A stretch of 64,000 nt of DNA from Armatimonadota bacterium (GCA_025360125.1 JANYCU010000053.1:1-64000); one strand, 5' to 3'; shown: positions 35,955 through 45,490, counted from the stretch's first letter. Numbers and translations: made by a program. The notes: generated by a model from the sequence alone, not told the origin.

Positions 35955-38207
35955 GTGAGTGCCAAAAAGCGCTCCAAAAAAGCAGTTGTTGTTGCCAAGC
36001 GCAAGGAAGCGGTGCCTAGTCACCAGAAATTCGATATTGCCGCGATTGGCTTTTTTGCGCTAGCCGCGTTGTGCGTTGTCGCCCTACTGACCAAAGATTC
36101 TGGCGTCGTGGGCGAGTACATTCGCAAAGGATTTTCATTGGTCTTTGGCAAGGGTGCCTGGGCCGCTCCAGTTGCATTTGCCGCAATGGGCCTCATGTAC
36201 CTGCGCGGACACTCTCGTCAACGAGGGCTTCGATCTTCGCTCGGAATAACCATGGTTCTCCTCGCGATTTTAGGAGTGTTGGCAAGACCCGCTGGGGAGG
36301 ACTATTTTGATCCTCAAGCCGCTTCCGATTCCGGTGGATACCTTGGCGCTATTGTCTGCGCTGGCTTTTCATCGATCCTCGGAAACGTAGGCAAATTTGT
36401 CGCGTTCTTCGCGATGGCCGGAGTTGGCACGATCCTTTGCCTCGAAAAGCCAATTCGAGAGATTCTGTCCGATCTAAAAAATAAGGCTGCCCTTCCGCCT
36501 ACTCAAGACCAACCAGACGAAAAACAGAAGTCAAGGAAAGCAGTTGTCGCTCTTCCTCGCATTGATGATTCGGTTGATGACATTCACCCTGCCGTTCGCG
36601 AAGCAGTAGCCCGGGATGCCGCCGAAGAGCTAAAGCCGAAAGAAAAGAAAACAGCCACCTTCCGCGAATTCTCGGCAATTAAGCCTCGAGAATTTAATAT
36701 TGAGTCGAGCGTCCCGAAGGAGGGATACCAACTTCCGCCAATTGAACTGCTCCAGATGCCCGCCGAGCGACCCAAACGAACTGCGCAAGAGATGCAGCGC
36801 AATATCGAAACGATCGAAGGCACTCTCGAACAATTTGGCATAGACGCGAATGTGGTTGAGGTCGCGACTGGACCCACAATTACCCGATACGAAATTCAGC
36901 TTGGCCCTGGAATCCGAGTTGCAAGAATCGTCAGCCTTGCCGACAACATCGCCATGGATATGGCGGCGTCCCAAGTTCGAGTTGAAGCGCCAATCCCTGG
37001 AAAGGCTGCAATCGGACTCGAGATTCCAAACGTAACTGCAACGACGGTCAATATTCGAGAGTTGGTCGATTCTGATGAATTCATGAATCATCCATCTCGG
37101 CTTTTTGTGTCGCTTGGAAAGGATGTTGCGGGAGTCAATCGGTATGCCGATCTCACCAAAATGCCTCACCTTCTGATTGCTGGGGCAACGAATTCCGGAA
37201 AATCAATTGGGCTGGCCACGCTTATCACTTCGCTTTTGATGAGAAACACGCCGAAGGATCTTCGGCTCGTCATGATCGACCCCAAACGGGTTGAATTGAC
37301 TTTGTTTGATCAGATTCCTCACCTTCTTTGTCCGGTCATTAAGGATGTCAAAGAAGCCCCAGGCGTGCTTCGCGCCGTTTGGCGAGAAATGGACCGCCGA
37401 TACGACCTCCTCAGCGAAAAGGGCGTGCGTAACATCGATGGTTGGAATGCCGTTGCTTCGTACAACGAAAAAATGCCTTACATTGTCGTCATCATTGACG
37501 AGCTTGCCGACCTTATGATTCAGGCGAAGGCCGAAGTCGAAACCTCGATTGTTCGTTTGGCTCAACTTGCACGTGCGGTGGGTATTCACCTTGTTATTGC
37601 GACCCAGCGTCCGAGCGTTGACGTTATTACTGGCACGATTAAGGCCAATATCCCTTCTCGAATCGCTTTTTCGGTTGCCTCTCAAATCGATGCGCGAACT
37701 ATTCTTGACTCGAAAGGGGCCGAATCTCTGATCGGAAGAGGCGACATGCTGTTCATGCCGATCGATGCAAGTAAACCAGTCCGAGTTCAGGGATGTTACG
37801 TCACAGAACAAGAAATTGCCAAAGTTTGCAAATTCTGGCGCGAACAAGAAGCGCCGAACTACGCCTTCGATCCTGCCGAATTTGATGCAGTCGATCCGGC
37901 CAAAGCAAGTGGCGACTTTGGTGGAGACATCGACCCGATGTGGGAAGAAGTTGTTCGGTTCACGGTTGAGACTGGCTCGGTTTCGACTTCAATGATCCAG
38001 CGAAAATTCCGACTCGGTTTCCAGCGCGCATCGCGCTTGCTCGACCAGATGGAAGAACGTGGAATCATTGCGGCAAAGGATGGCCCTCGACCACGAGAAG
38101 TGTTAATTGGCATCGCCGATCTTGCATCGATCTTCAATGGTGGTAGCGGAGCCCCAGTCTATGAAATGGGCACGCATATTGACGACTGGGAAGAAGATAG
38201 TCCATAG
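35955..38207 (+). CDS. ftsK: DNA translocase FtsK/SpoIIIE
   Basis: A DNA pump that clears chromosome DNA from the division site and helps dimer resolution. It has about 750 residues. A basic start and four membrane helices (about 25-170) lead to a short linker (about 175-290), the alpha/beta motor with Walker A GATNSGKS (about 408-415) and Walker B IVVIIDELADLM, and the C-terminal winged-helix gamma domain (GSVSTSMIQRKFRLGFQRASRL). The start is taken as GTG at 35955, nine bases behind GAGG; ATG at 35934 is possible. The linker is short compared with E. coli. Confidence 0.95.
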   Translation: MSAKKRSKKAVVVAKRKEAVPSHQKFDIAAIGFFALAALCVVALLTKDSGVVGEYIRKGFSLVFGKGAWAAPVAFAAMGLMYLRGHSRQRGLRSSLGITMVLLAILGVLARPAGEDYFDPQAASDSGGYLGAIVCAGFSSILGNVGKFVAFFAMAGVGTILCLEKPIREILSDLKNKAALPPTQDQPDEKQKSRKAVVALPRIDDSVDDIHPAVREAVARDAAEELKPKEKKTATFREFSAIKPREFNIESSVPKEGYQLPPIELLQMPAERPKRTAQEMQRNIETIEGTLEQFGIDANVVEVATGPTITRYEIQLGPGIRVARIVSLADNIAMDMAASQVRVEAPIPGKAAIGLEIPNVTATTVNIRELVDSDEFMNHPSRLFVSLGKDVAGVNRYADLTKMPHLLIAGATNSGKSIGLATLITSLLMRNTPKDLRLVMIDPKRVELTLFDQIPHLLCPVIKDVKEAPGVLRAVWREMDRRYDLLSEKGVRNIDGWNAVASYNEKMPYIVVIIDELADLMIQAKAEVETSIVRLAQLARAVGIHLVIATQRPSVDVITGTIKANIPSRIAFSVASQIDARTILDSKGAESLIGRGDMLFMPIDASKPVRVQGCYVTEQEIAKVCKFWREQEAPNYAFDPAEFDAVDPAKASGDFGGDIDPMWEEVVRFTVETGSVSTSMIQRKFRLGFQRASRLLDQMEERGIIAAKDGPRPREVLIGIADLASIFNGGSGAPVYEMGTHIDDWEEDSP

Positions 38208-38242
38208 CTTCAAGCACCAAGTTGCAAGCCGCAAGAAGAATA

Positions 38243-38270
38243 GCTAGAAGCTGGTGGCTAGAAGCTGGTG
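38243..38270. repeat. 14 bp tandem repeat, two copies
   Basis: GCTAGAAGCTGGTG occurs twice without a gap between ftsK and the M28 peptidase gene, preceded by related GCAAG/AAGC-rich sequence. It is a small slippage-type repeat in the leader of the peptidase gene. Confidence 0.7.
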
Positions 38271-38297
38271 GCTCGCATAGGCTATGCTAACAATCAT

Positions 38298-39452
38298 ATG
38301 TTAACCACGATGGCAATCCTTTCTATGTCAATGATTAATCAAGTCTCGACCGATCATCTTAAGGCGACGTTAACTGAGCTAACCCACTATCCAACCCGCA
38401 ATACAAGTTCGCCAGGCCTTACCAAAGCGGCCGAATGGGTTGCCAGCGAGTTCCGCAAGATTCCTGGACTTCAAGTCGAAATCATGGAATATGCCGTCAA
38501 AGCAGGTCGCCGAGTTCCTGCCGACAAGACGGTTGTTCAAGTTATTGCCGTCCTTCCCGGAGAGACGGATCGACGAGTTCTCGTTGGTGGCCACCTCGAT
38601 ACGATCAACCTCGGTGGAGACCCGTTGACCTCCAACGCACCTGGAATCAATGATGACGGCAGTGGCGTCGCCCTTACCCTCGAAGGCGCTCGCGTTCTCG
38701 CACAAAAGAAGTGGCACAACACCCTCGTATTTGTTGCCTTTAGTGGTGAAGAACAAGGTCTTTTTGGTTCTGCAGCCCTCGCCGCCCGGGCAAAAGCCGA
38801 GAAATGGAACCTCGAAGCCGTCCTCAGTAATGACACTGTAGGTAGCTCTCGTGCAGGCGATGTCAAAGACAATAGGCGTGTCCGTCTTTATTCCGAGGAG
38901 CTTCCTCCACTCAAGCGAGGCGAAGTTGGAGTCGAGCATAACAGTCGAGAATTGGCCCGATTCATCGAGTGGAATTCTCGCGGAAAGCTTGGCGGCTTCA
39001 CGCCGTGGCTGGTGTTCCGAAAGGACCGATTCCAGCGCGGTGGTGACCACACCCCGTTCAATAATGTCGGATTCACTGCCGTGCGCTTCGTCGAGGCCAT
39101 CGAGTGGCTCGAGCATCAGCACACCGAAAAGGACACCATCGACTGGATTGACTTCAACTACCTGTCAAACGTCACCAAGATGAACATCTTGACGATGGAG
39201 GCTTTAGGCGATGCGGGTGAAGCACCAACCGCGGTGGCGTATGACCCTAAGCAGGCTCACGATACGTCGATCCACTGGAAGGCTAAGGCAGGCGTGAAGT
39301 ACGTGGTCTATTGGCGCGAAACGAACTCCCCGACCTGGCAGGGCTCGGTCAATGTCGGCGAAGTCGACAAAGCGGTCGTGAAAGGGAAGAACAAGGACGA
39401 CCACATCTTCGCAGTCGGCGCTGAAGGCGGAATCCCCGTTAGCGCGGGATAG
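38298..39452 (+). CDS. M28-family zinc aminopeptidase/carboxypeptidase
   Basis: A 384-residue two-zinc exopeptidase. Family motifs in order are GGHLDTI (first His/Asp), NDDGSGVA (bridging Asp), SGEEQGLFGS (catalytic Glu-Glu), SNDTVG (Asp) and GGDHTPFNNVGF (last His). After residue 310 comes a small strand-rich domain of fibronectin III type (SIHWKAKAGVKYVVYWRE). The start is the ATG at 38298. The N-terminus MLTTMAILSMSM could be a weak signal peptide, so export is likely but not certain. A double-hairpin repeat begins 11 bases after its stop. Confidence 0.92.
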   Translation: MLTTMAILSMSMINQVSTDHLKATLTELTHYPTRNTSSPGLTKAAEWVASEFRKIPGLQVEIMEYAVKAGRRVPADKTVVQVIAVLPGETDRRVLVGGHLDTINLGGDPLTSNAPGINDDGSGVALTLEGARVLAQKKWHNTLVFVAFSGEEQGLFGSAALAARAKAEKWNLEAVLSNDTVGSSRAGDVKDNRRVRLYSEELPPLKRGEVGVEHNSRELARFIEWNSRGKLGGFTPWLVFRKDRFQRGGDHTPFNNVGFTAVRFVEAIEWLEHQHTEKDTIDWIDFNYLSNVTKMNILTMEALGDAGEAPTAVAYDPKQAHDTSIHWKAKAGVKYVVYWRETNSPTWQGSVNVGEVDKAVVKGKNKDDHIFAVGAEGGIPVSAG

Positions 39453-39463
39453 TTGGATTTATG

Positions 39464-39518
39464 TGGAGTGCGCCAATTTATTGGCGCTCTGTCCTGCGAG
39501 ATTTATCTCGCTGCAAAG
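39464..39518 (+). repeat. double-hairpin repeat, unit A
   Basis: The unit reads TGGAGT, hairpin 1 (GCGCCAA/TTTA/TTGGCGC, 39470-39487), an 8-base spacer TCTGTCCT, hairpin 2 (GCGAGA/TTTA/TCTCGC, 39496-39511), then TGCAAAG. The same architecture occurs in four more units near 60.4 and 63.6 kb. It begins 11 bases after the M28 peptidase stop, in sense orientation, between convergent genes. Confidence 0.85.
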
Positions 39519-39560
39519 TTTGGGTGAAATAATTGCGGGGAGTGGCAAATGACCAACAGG

Positions 39561-40010
39561 TTAGTGGTGAATTCCATGCGGAAACATTCTTAGACGCAAT
39601 CCGACCAACCAAGTTGGCTCGACTGGCCTTAATATTCCAATTTCTAAGGCGGTCACGGTCGAATTTTTTGGCGAAGATGACTCTGCGATCAAAATTTCCG
39701 TGCCTTTGTCGTCGAGAAAACTGCAACTTTTATGTAGATTGGTTCCGGTTAGATCGGTTTCCCGCCAATTTGGCAACTCGTTGCGAATTTGGCGAGTTAG
39801 CTCACTATAGGTCATATCCGCGTCATAGTCCGCAAACTCAAATGCTGGTGGTGCCAAATCGCCTCCCCGTGCTATCCCATACCTATTCCGCCTCAATCCA
39901 TTCAAAAATTGAAACCTGAAGTCCGGTGGCTTGGGAACAATCCAGGCATAGGTGCCAATGAGTACAACTACCGCAATCAAGACAACTTTCCAAAACTTGC
40001 CCGACTTCAT
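39561..40010 (-). CDS. small membrane-anchored protein, tandem paralogue 2
   Basis: A 149-residue protein with one N-terminal membrane helix (MKSGKFWKVVLIAVVVLIGTY) and an outer domain of about 120 residues. The start, the helix and the following FRFQFLNG segment match the protein at 40021-40515 (MKWSKFWKVV, FEYKFLVGQK), so the two arose by duplication. Family and role unknown. It lies 10 bases after its paralogue. Confidence 0.65.
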   Translation of the reverse strand: MKSGKFWKVVLIAVVVLIGTYAWIVPKPPDFRFQFLNGLRRNRYGIARGGDLAPPAFEFADYDADMTYSELTRQIRNELPNWRETDLTGTNLHKSCSFLDDKGTEILIAESSSPKNSTVTALEIGILRPVEPTWLVGLRLRMFPHGIHH

Positions 40011-40020
40011 TCTCTTATTA

Positions 40021-40515
40021 TTACGGATAAGACTTAAAGGTCATGACTCGGAGTTCGGAAAAGAGGCCATCTGGTAGGTGCCTTCCGACCAGAACTACCA
40101 CTGCGTTTGGACTATTGACTTCATTCTTGTTGAAATACATTCCGATGCCATTTGGTATATCTTGAGCATAGACTTCCACGAATTTCCCATGACCACCGTC
40201 AAAGGTTGCGAATTCAATTTTGTCTTTGGGACCAGTGCTACCAGTGCTTTCCACCTTCCAGCCTTTGAGCTCCGCCTTTGCTCTCTTGACCACTTCGGAA
40301 AAGGGCTCCTTCCATCGATATTCAGCCCATTCGCTACCATTTGCGCCCCCGCCCATGTCTTGCGTAAAGCCAATCCTCATCGGTTTTTGTCCTACTAAGA
40401 ACTTGTACTCGAAGTGAGGATCACGGGGCTTCATGAGGCCGTAAAGAATCGCGACTGGCGACAAGAGAATAACCAGGGCAACTATCACAACTTTCCAAAA
40501 CTTGCTCCATTTCAT
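40021..40515 (-). CDS. small membrane-anchored protein, tandem paralogue 1
   Basis: A 164-residue protein with an N-terminal membrane helix (about 7-27) and a strand-rich outer domain containing WAEYRWKEPFSEVVKRAKAEL, corresponding to YDADMTYSELTRQIRNEL in the paralogue. There are no catalytic motifs. It is first of a two-gene unit lying just downstream of the family-10-like hydrolase gene on the same strand. Confidence 0.68.
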   Translation of the reverse strand: MKWSKFWKVVIVALVILLSPVAILYGLMKPRDPHFEYKFLVGQKPMRIGFTQDMGGGANGSEWAEYRWKEPFSEVVKRAKAELKGWKVESTGSTGPKDKIEFATFDGGHGKFVEVYAQDIPNGIGMYFNKNEVNSPNAVVVLVGRHLPDGLFSELRVMTFKSYP

Positions 40516-40539
40516 GGAAATTCTTCACCCGCGAACTAA

Positions 40540-42249
40540 CTAAAAACCGACGCCTGACGCGCCTCCTGCGATGATGATTGGGGGTTCCTTGAACCCCTTC
40601 CGGTCAAGCGCGGTTCTGAGTCGCCTTGCTTCGGCAAGGTAACCCGGTAGTAGGTGCGGCGGCATCTTAGGTTGGGCGAACGCCTTCTCGAAAACGGACC
40701 ACATCGGCTCGATGTCGTGACTTAAGTCGAAGACCATGACTCCATTCGACGAAGCCACTGCAGCTTGCAACGCCTTGCCAAGCCCGACCGGGTTATCTTT
40801 GAAATCGATCAAAGACAGTCCCGCATAGACAAAAGTCTGGTCGTGAGCCGCCCGGTAAGAAAGCGTCCCCGCCCCTTCGACGGTAACGCCCACCCCACGT
40901 CCTTCAACCAAGGCGTCATAGCCAGTCGCGGTCGGATAATAGCAACCCGTAATCAAGAAGTCCAAGTCAGGAGCGAGTCCCGTCTTTTGATACTCGGGAG
41001 TAAGGAACCAGAATCCCGCGTCCATCGCTGGCGAAGCCCAGTTATTACCGTACTGCTGATAGTCTCCATACCAAGAACCCGCGTAGACTCCAAGTTGCAT
41101 CTTCGGCTTGATCTGACGAATTCGGGTGCGGACGTCAGCGACGAAGTTGTGAAGGATGCCCGCTCGCCAATTTAGCCACTCGTCGTAATACCGTCCAGGC
41201 CTGATGCCTCGGTTAAGCTGCGTGCTGTACGAGTAACTGAATTTGAAGACATCGTCTGGCCACTGAACTTGCTTGCCAATGTGTTGTTGAAACAGCGACA
41301 TGGCGAGCGGGGCGAAGTCGCCGTTAAGGCCGGAATAGCGCAATCGATCATCGAAGATGACACCGTCAATGTCGTAGTTCGTCGTCACCTCTTCGACCAT
41401 ATCGAACAACCGTCTCCGAACGCTTGGATTGGTTGGGCTGGTCATGAGAGGATACTGCTTGTCCGCAACCGATTCTCCAATTCGTACAAATGAAGGCTCA
41501 GAATCTAACGCAACCGTGCCATTTTGTGCACGGGCACCTTGCAAGAAAGCCGAGCCTAGCCCTTGGGCACAGACATAAAACCCGCCTTTTGGCAGCGGCT
41601 TGCCATCCTCAAGAATAGTGCCATTTCGATCACATGGAAACCCGTAAGTCCCCGCTGGCGGTGGCGTCGAAAGGAAGGTAATTTTAGTCGGGTCAAGCTT
41701 TGGTGAGTAGTCAAATTTAATATTTCCGATTCGCACGACGGGCTTCGCCTCATACAAGACGGACTGCTCGTCGGGGCGGTCAAACCCAGGACCCCGATTC
41801 ACCAATCGATGCCCGTCACAGAAAGCGTTCATGGACACAAAAATTGATAGGTTGTTTTTTCGAGCCTCGGTACACATCGGACCAAGGGGATCAAAATCGC
41901 CAAGCTCTTTGCCTTTCCATTCTTTCAGCTTCGGCGCAAACTTGCTGGGGTAAACCGTTTCACTCGATAGAGGCTTGACGTCAAAAACGATGGTGTTGAA
42001 CCCAGCCGTCTTGATTCGAGCGACAAGAGCCACGATCTTTTCGGGGGTGTTGTACCGCTCGATGTTGGCGGTGGCGTCGATCCACATGATACGCGCTTCA
42101 AGATTGTAGCGAGAGCAGACCTGCTTGGCTGGACCATCGTAGATCAGTTGCCGATCGAGCATGATCGGAGGAAGGCCCGGGAGTGGATTCCCCGGCTGGA
42201 ATCGACTCTGAATTTGGGATAGCAGGAATAAACCGGGCAACAAAGGCAT
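40540..42249 (-). CDS. family-10-like glycoside hydrolase (GHL10/DUF187 type)
   Basis: A 569-residue TIM-barrel protein. An N-terminal hydrophobic stretch could be a signal. The barrel begins at about residue 50 with ARIMWIDATANIERYNTPEKI and FNTIVFDVKPLSSETVYPS, the opening pattern of the YngK-like family-10-related hydrolases. IDGVIFDDRLRYSG carries a candidate acidic catalytic pair, and LQLGVYAGSWYG follows. It probably acts on an extracellular polysaccharide, but substrates of this family are poorly known. It lies 22 bases after the methyltransferase/glycosyltransferase gene. Confidence 0.82.
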   Translation of the reverse strand: MPLLPGLFLLSQIQSRFQPGNPLPGLPPIMLDRQLIYDGPAKQVCSRYNLEARIMWIDATANIERYNTPEKIVALVARIKTAGFNTIVFDVKPLSSETVYPSKFAPKLKEWKGKELGDFDPLGPMCTEARKNNLSIFVSMNAFCDGHRLVNRGPGFDRPDEQSVLYEAKPVVRIGNIKFDYSPKLDPTKITFLSTPPPAGTYGFPCDRNGTILEDGKPLPKGGFYVCAQGLGSAFLQGARAQNGTVALDSEPSFVRIGESVADKQYPLMTSPTNPSVRRRLFDMVEEVTTNYDIDGVIFDDRLRYSGLNGDFAPLAMSLFQQHIGKQVQWPDDVFKFSYSYSTQLNRGIRPGRYYDEWLNWRAGILHNFVADVRTRIRQIKPKMQLGVYAGSWYGDYQQYGNNWASPAMDAGFWFLTPEYQKTGLAPDLDFLITGCYYPTATGYDALVEGRGVGVTVEGAGTLSYRAAHDQTFVYAGLSLIDFKDNPVGLGKALQAAVASSNGVMVFDLSHDIEPMWSVFEKAFAQPKMPPHLLPGYLAEARRLRTALDRKGFKEPPIIIAGGASGVGF

Positions 42250-42271
42250 GCCCGGTTTTACCTGTTTTTGA

Positions 42272-43891
42272 CTAGGCAGCGAGGGCTTTCAAGACCTGGT
42301 CTCGGGCGGATTCGCCCTTCTCGCGAACGACAGTGTAGACCCAATAAGCGAATTCGCTATCGGTTGCTTGGTTGCGAAGGTCGACGTTCTCGCCGCTTAT
42401 CACAATCGCATGGGTAGGCGTGTAAGTCGCATTTAGCGGAACATGAAGACTAACTCCCTTCGGTGCCTTAGTAATTTCAAGAAATTCAAAATGGTTCTCA
42501 AGCTGCCATTTGTTGTTGAAAACATGCATGTTACGGGCGATATTGGCTTCATAGTCAATATCCAAAGTTGCGAAGGTTTTGGACCCTTCATGATACAAGA
42601 ATGCCCCGTCAACGACCCAATTGGTAAAGCCGGCAAGTTTTGCGCGAACGCAATAATCATCGTCTTCAAAGTTGCCAAGGCCGAATACAGGATCGAAGCC
42701 GCCAATAGCAGTTAAGCACTCAGGGGCCATGATGAAACAGAGCCCTCGGATCTGATTCCAAGGGGTTGCCCGCGACTTATTCAAGTGCAGAAAATCGTTT
42801 GCTTTTCGCATCAAACTAGGTAAATCAGTAAATTGACCAATTTCAACCTGCTGCTTGCCGGCAACTTTGTTGGAGACGACACCGAGGAGACCAGGGTTTT
42901 GGTCCAAGCTCTTCAGGTTGTTATAAGCATTTGCAAGTTCACTGAGGCATCCGAGCGATGCATAAACGTCGTCGTTAGTGACGCCGTAGGCATCAAATCC
43001 ACCTTTCTTCTGTAAGTAATCAAGACCTTGGTTTGCGCCCTGGCCATATCCTTTATTCTCTGAGTTTTCGACCAGAGTCAAGAAGTGAGGGGCTTGAGCG
43101 GCAAAATCTGACCAAAGTTTCTTATTCGGTGCATCGGTGTTGTTCAAGACCACAGCAAATTCAACTTCGCCAGGATAGTAGGTTACAAAGGCCGATATGC
43201 ACTCGATACCCATTTGGGCATTGTTGACAGTTGGCATCGAAAAGCCAAGTTTTGGCCACTGAGGAAGCTCGCCGTCGCCAATCACCGCGATGGTGAACCA
43301 TGCATTGGTGTCGAGTCCCTCATAAAGTCTGCCTGGAAGGGTCGTGCTTTGGCTCAGGAATCGGACCTGTCGGTCGGGGAAGTGGCGCTGAATTAACTCA
43401 GCAAATTCTTCGGCGGTCCACTCGATGGTGTGATACGGATTAGTCGGCTTATCGCCAAGCTTTGCATTCGGATCGTAAAGCTTGCGATTGGGGGTGCTGA
43501 TGATAATCTTGCCTTTACAGGCCTTTAGGGCTTCGAGGAACTTTTCGGGATCAGGAAGGTGTTCGATCGTCTCAAAGCTGGTTACCACGTCGGCTTTGGA
43601 ATAGTCAAAATTGCAACAGTCTTCAACGGTGAAATCGGCCCGTGGGTATGCCTTGTTGGCGTGATCCACTGCTTCAGCGGAAACGTCAGCGCCGTAGCTT
43701 TTTGACGAGTAAATCGATGAATAGTCCGTGCCGTAACCTTCGCCACTAGCCGCATCGACAACTACTGCATCTTCGTACCACGAGCGGAAGTAAAGGTACC
43801 GTTGCCAGTGGGTTGCTTGGGTTGCGTAATCGCTGACGAATGGAATCATTCGCTCACCGGTCCATGCGAGGGGCTGAGTGGAACTGCTCAT
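42272..43891 (-). CDS. fusion of SAM methyltransferase and GT2 glycosyltransferase
   Basis: A 539-residue cytosolic protein with two enzymatic parts. Residues about 30-200 form a class I methyltransferase: SAM motif VVDAASGEGYGTDY, then VVTSFETIEHLPDPEKF and KIIISTPN. Residues about 235-480 form a GT-A fold transferase: NKGYGQGANQGLDYL, the metal-site-like VTNDDVYAS, and GLGNFEDDDYCVRAKLAGF. Such bifunctional proteins make or decorate surface glycans. No other glycan operon is close by, apart from the hydrolase downstream. Confidence 0.88.
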   Translation of the reverse strand: MSSSTQPLAWTGERMIPFVSDYATQATHWQRYLYFRSWYEDAVVVDAASGEGYGTDYSSIYSSKSYGADVSAEAVDHANKAYPRADFTVEDCCNFDYSKADVVTSFETIEHLPDPEKFLEALKACKGKIIISTPNRKLYDPNAKLGDKPTNPYHTIEWTAEEFAELIQRHFPDRQVRFLSQSTTLPGRLYEGLDTNAWFTIAVIGDGELPQWPKLGFSMPTVNNAQMGIECISAFVTYYPGEVEFAVVLNNTDAPNKKLWSDFAAQAPHFLTLVENSENKGYGQGANQGLDYLQKKGGFDAYGVTNDDVYASLGCLSELANAYNNLKSLDQNPGLLGVVSNKVAGKQQVEIGQFTDLPSLMRKANDFLHLNKSRATPWNQIRGLCFIMAPECLTAIGGFDPVFGLGNFEDDDYCVRAKLAGFTNWVVDGAFLYHEGSKTFATLDIDYEANIARNMHVFNNKWQLENHFEFLEITKAPKGVSLHVPLNATYTPTHAIVISGENVDLRNQATDSEFAYWVYTVVREKGESARDQVLKALAA

Positions 43892-43957
43892 GGTTAGTTA
43901 ATTTGTCGGCACTTTAACAACTAACTTTAGGGATCGGCTCTCTGCTAATATTTAGTC

Positions 43958-44452
43958 ATGACCCTCAGAGTTCCTTTTGATGGATTTGTCGAGGCAGTTC
44001 GACGGAACTTAAGCACCCACGACGCATACGTTCACTCTGATAACGCCCGAGTGATTATTTCGGCGGGGCAAGGCGACAAGAAAATGGTGGTCATTTCTTC
44101 CTCCCAATCGCCGCTTGATCAAGTGAAAAGCAAGCTACATGGTGATGGCTTTCATGTATACGACGGGCTATGGTCGATCGGCGACGACTTTGAATTGATG
44201 GAAATGCCTTATCTCGGAGCCGTATCCTACCGGGCCAACAAAGAAAAGACCGGAGTCTGGCTCGAGGCCTATCCCGAAATGCCCAACGGAACCATGGTGC
44301 TTCAGGACTTATACGAGGAGTTCAAAACTTCGGGCGAGATTGGAGATATAACTTTTGACCAATTTGAACTGAACGCCCAAGCTTCGGTGGTCATTTTGAG
44401 CCCGGGTCAAATTGAAACCTTCCTTACGTCAAAACGGCTTCAAGGTGTCTAA
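43958..44452 (+). CDS. hypothetical protein, 164 aa
   Basis: A 164-residue soluble protein without signal or membrane segment. It has alternating strands and helices (VIISAGQGDKKMVVISS; LGAVSYRANKEKTGVWLEAYPE) and ends with a helix region. I do not recognise it. It lies three bases before the clan GH-A hydrolase gene and is divergent from the fusion gene, so it is probably cotranscribed with the hydrolase. Confidence 0.65.
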   Translation: MTLRVPFDGFVEAVRRNLSTHDAYVHSDNARVIISAGQGDKKMVVISSSQSPLDQVKSKLHGDGFHVYDGLWSIGDDFELMEMPYLGAVSYRANKEKTGVWLEAYPEMPNGTMVLQDLYEEFKTSGEIGDITFDQFELNAQASVVILSPGQIETFLTSKRLQGV

Positions 44453-44455
44453 GAT

Positions 44456-45490
44456 TTGACTCAACGCGGAGTGACCGCAGGTTTGCCAAGCAAGGTCAGC
44501 GACCCCAAATGGAGTTCCATCGCGGATGGCGTCCGCGGCCTTCCGACTTGTTGGATCCGAGAAGACCTTCTCTTTTGGGAGGTCTGCTGGAACCCAGGAG
44601 AAATAGTCGCCCCGGAAAGATTGGATGCGGTTATGGTGCTGTGCATATCCAGTGGCAAAAAACTGATGCTCAATGTGGTTCCGTGCCCGCACCCGACTTC
44701 TGAAGGGTGGCAAAAGCGCACAGGAGGCTCGTGGCCAGTGTGGATGCGCCCCGATTTTCGACTGTGGGAGCCAATCCGCGAGTCACTGCAGCTAGCAATC
44801 GACCATTGCGTGAATAAGTGGCAGTCGATGAAGGGCGCTAAGGGCGCTTTGGTTTTCGAATGGTTTAATGAACCTGCAACTGGCCATGCCAGTGGCGGAA
44901 GCCTTAGCCTCGAACCAAAGGGAACGTGGAACACCCAATTTCATGCGTTTTGCAATTATTTGCTGGTCGGTCCCAAAGCGGTTTCCTTTCGCGGGCATCA
45001 ACTGGTCGGGCCAACCCTTTCTTTCTTTGGCGAAAAGGACGCCGAACGGGTTGAACTATTGTCCGCAACGGGTGGGCACCACGGCGAATGGTGGTCTCGA
45101 ATGTCTCGTCGATGCGTGAATCTTGGGATCTACTTGCCTCAGAGGGCCAACACTCCCGACGAGGCCGCCGCTTTCTATCGAGTTGAGCTTGAACGAATCC
45201 TTGGGGTGGTATCTCATCTGAAAATTGCCCCACCAAGCCAAAAGGTTAGGATTCATGAGTGGTATGTCACCAAGCCAATGCTCGGGTATCGCAATGGCGA
45301 ATGTGACGATAGTTTTCGAGCTGACTGCATCCAAGCGATTGGCGAAACAATTGTCGGTTACCGCAGCGTCGAGGCAGCGTTTTTCTTTGCTCACTACCAT
45401 GAGCCCGACCCGACAAACGTCGTTTACGACGATTACGGTGCTTTTAGTGGCCCTTCGCGGACGGCAATGATCAATTTCCTCCGCGCCTAG
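44456..45490 (+). CDS. probable clan GH-A glycoside hydrolase
   Basis: A 344-residue TIM-barrel protein starting with TTG at 44456. The acid/base candidate is Glu139 in VFEWFNEPATG, the NEP motif of clan GH-A (GH5, GH39 and relatives). The nucleophile candidate is Glu268 in VRIHEWYVT, at the right distance. LMLNVVPCPHP resembles an earlier barrel strand. There is no signal peptide, so it is cytosolic or exported unconventionally. Its 3' end overlaps the convergent isomerase-like gene by four bases. The substrate cannot be told. Confidence 0.75.
   Translation: MTQRGVTAGLPSKVSDPKWSSIADGVRGLPTCWIREDLLFWEVCWNPGEIVAPERLDAVMVLCISSGKKLMLNVVPCPHPTSEGWQKRTGGSWPVWMRPDFRLWEPIRESLQLAIDHCVNKWQSMKGAKGALVFEWFNEPATGHASGGSLSLEPKGTWNTQFHAFCNYLLVGPKAVSFRGHQLVGPTLSFFGEKDAERVELLSATGGHHGEWWSRMSRRCVNLGIYLPQRANTPDEAAAFYRVELERILGVVSHLKIAPPSQKVRIHEWYVTKPMLGYRNGECDDSFRADCIQAIGETIVGYRSVEAAFFFAHYHEPDPTNVVYDDYGAFSGPSRTAMINFLRA

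Noticed and set aside
36630..37847. Two long minus-strand frames across ftsK
   Set aside because: Both lie opposite conserved FtsK motifs and have unlikely composition.
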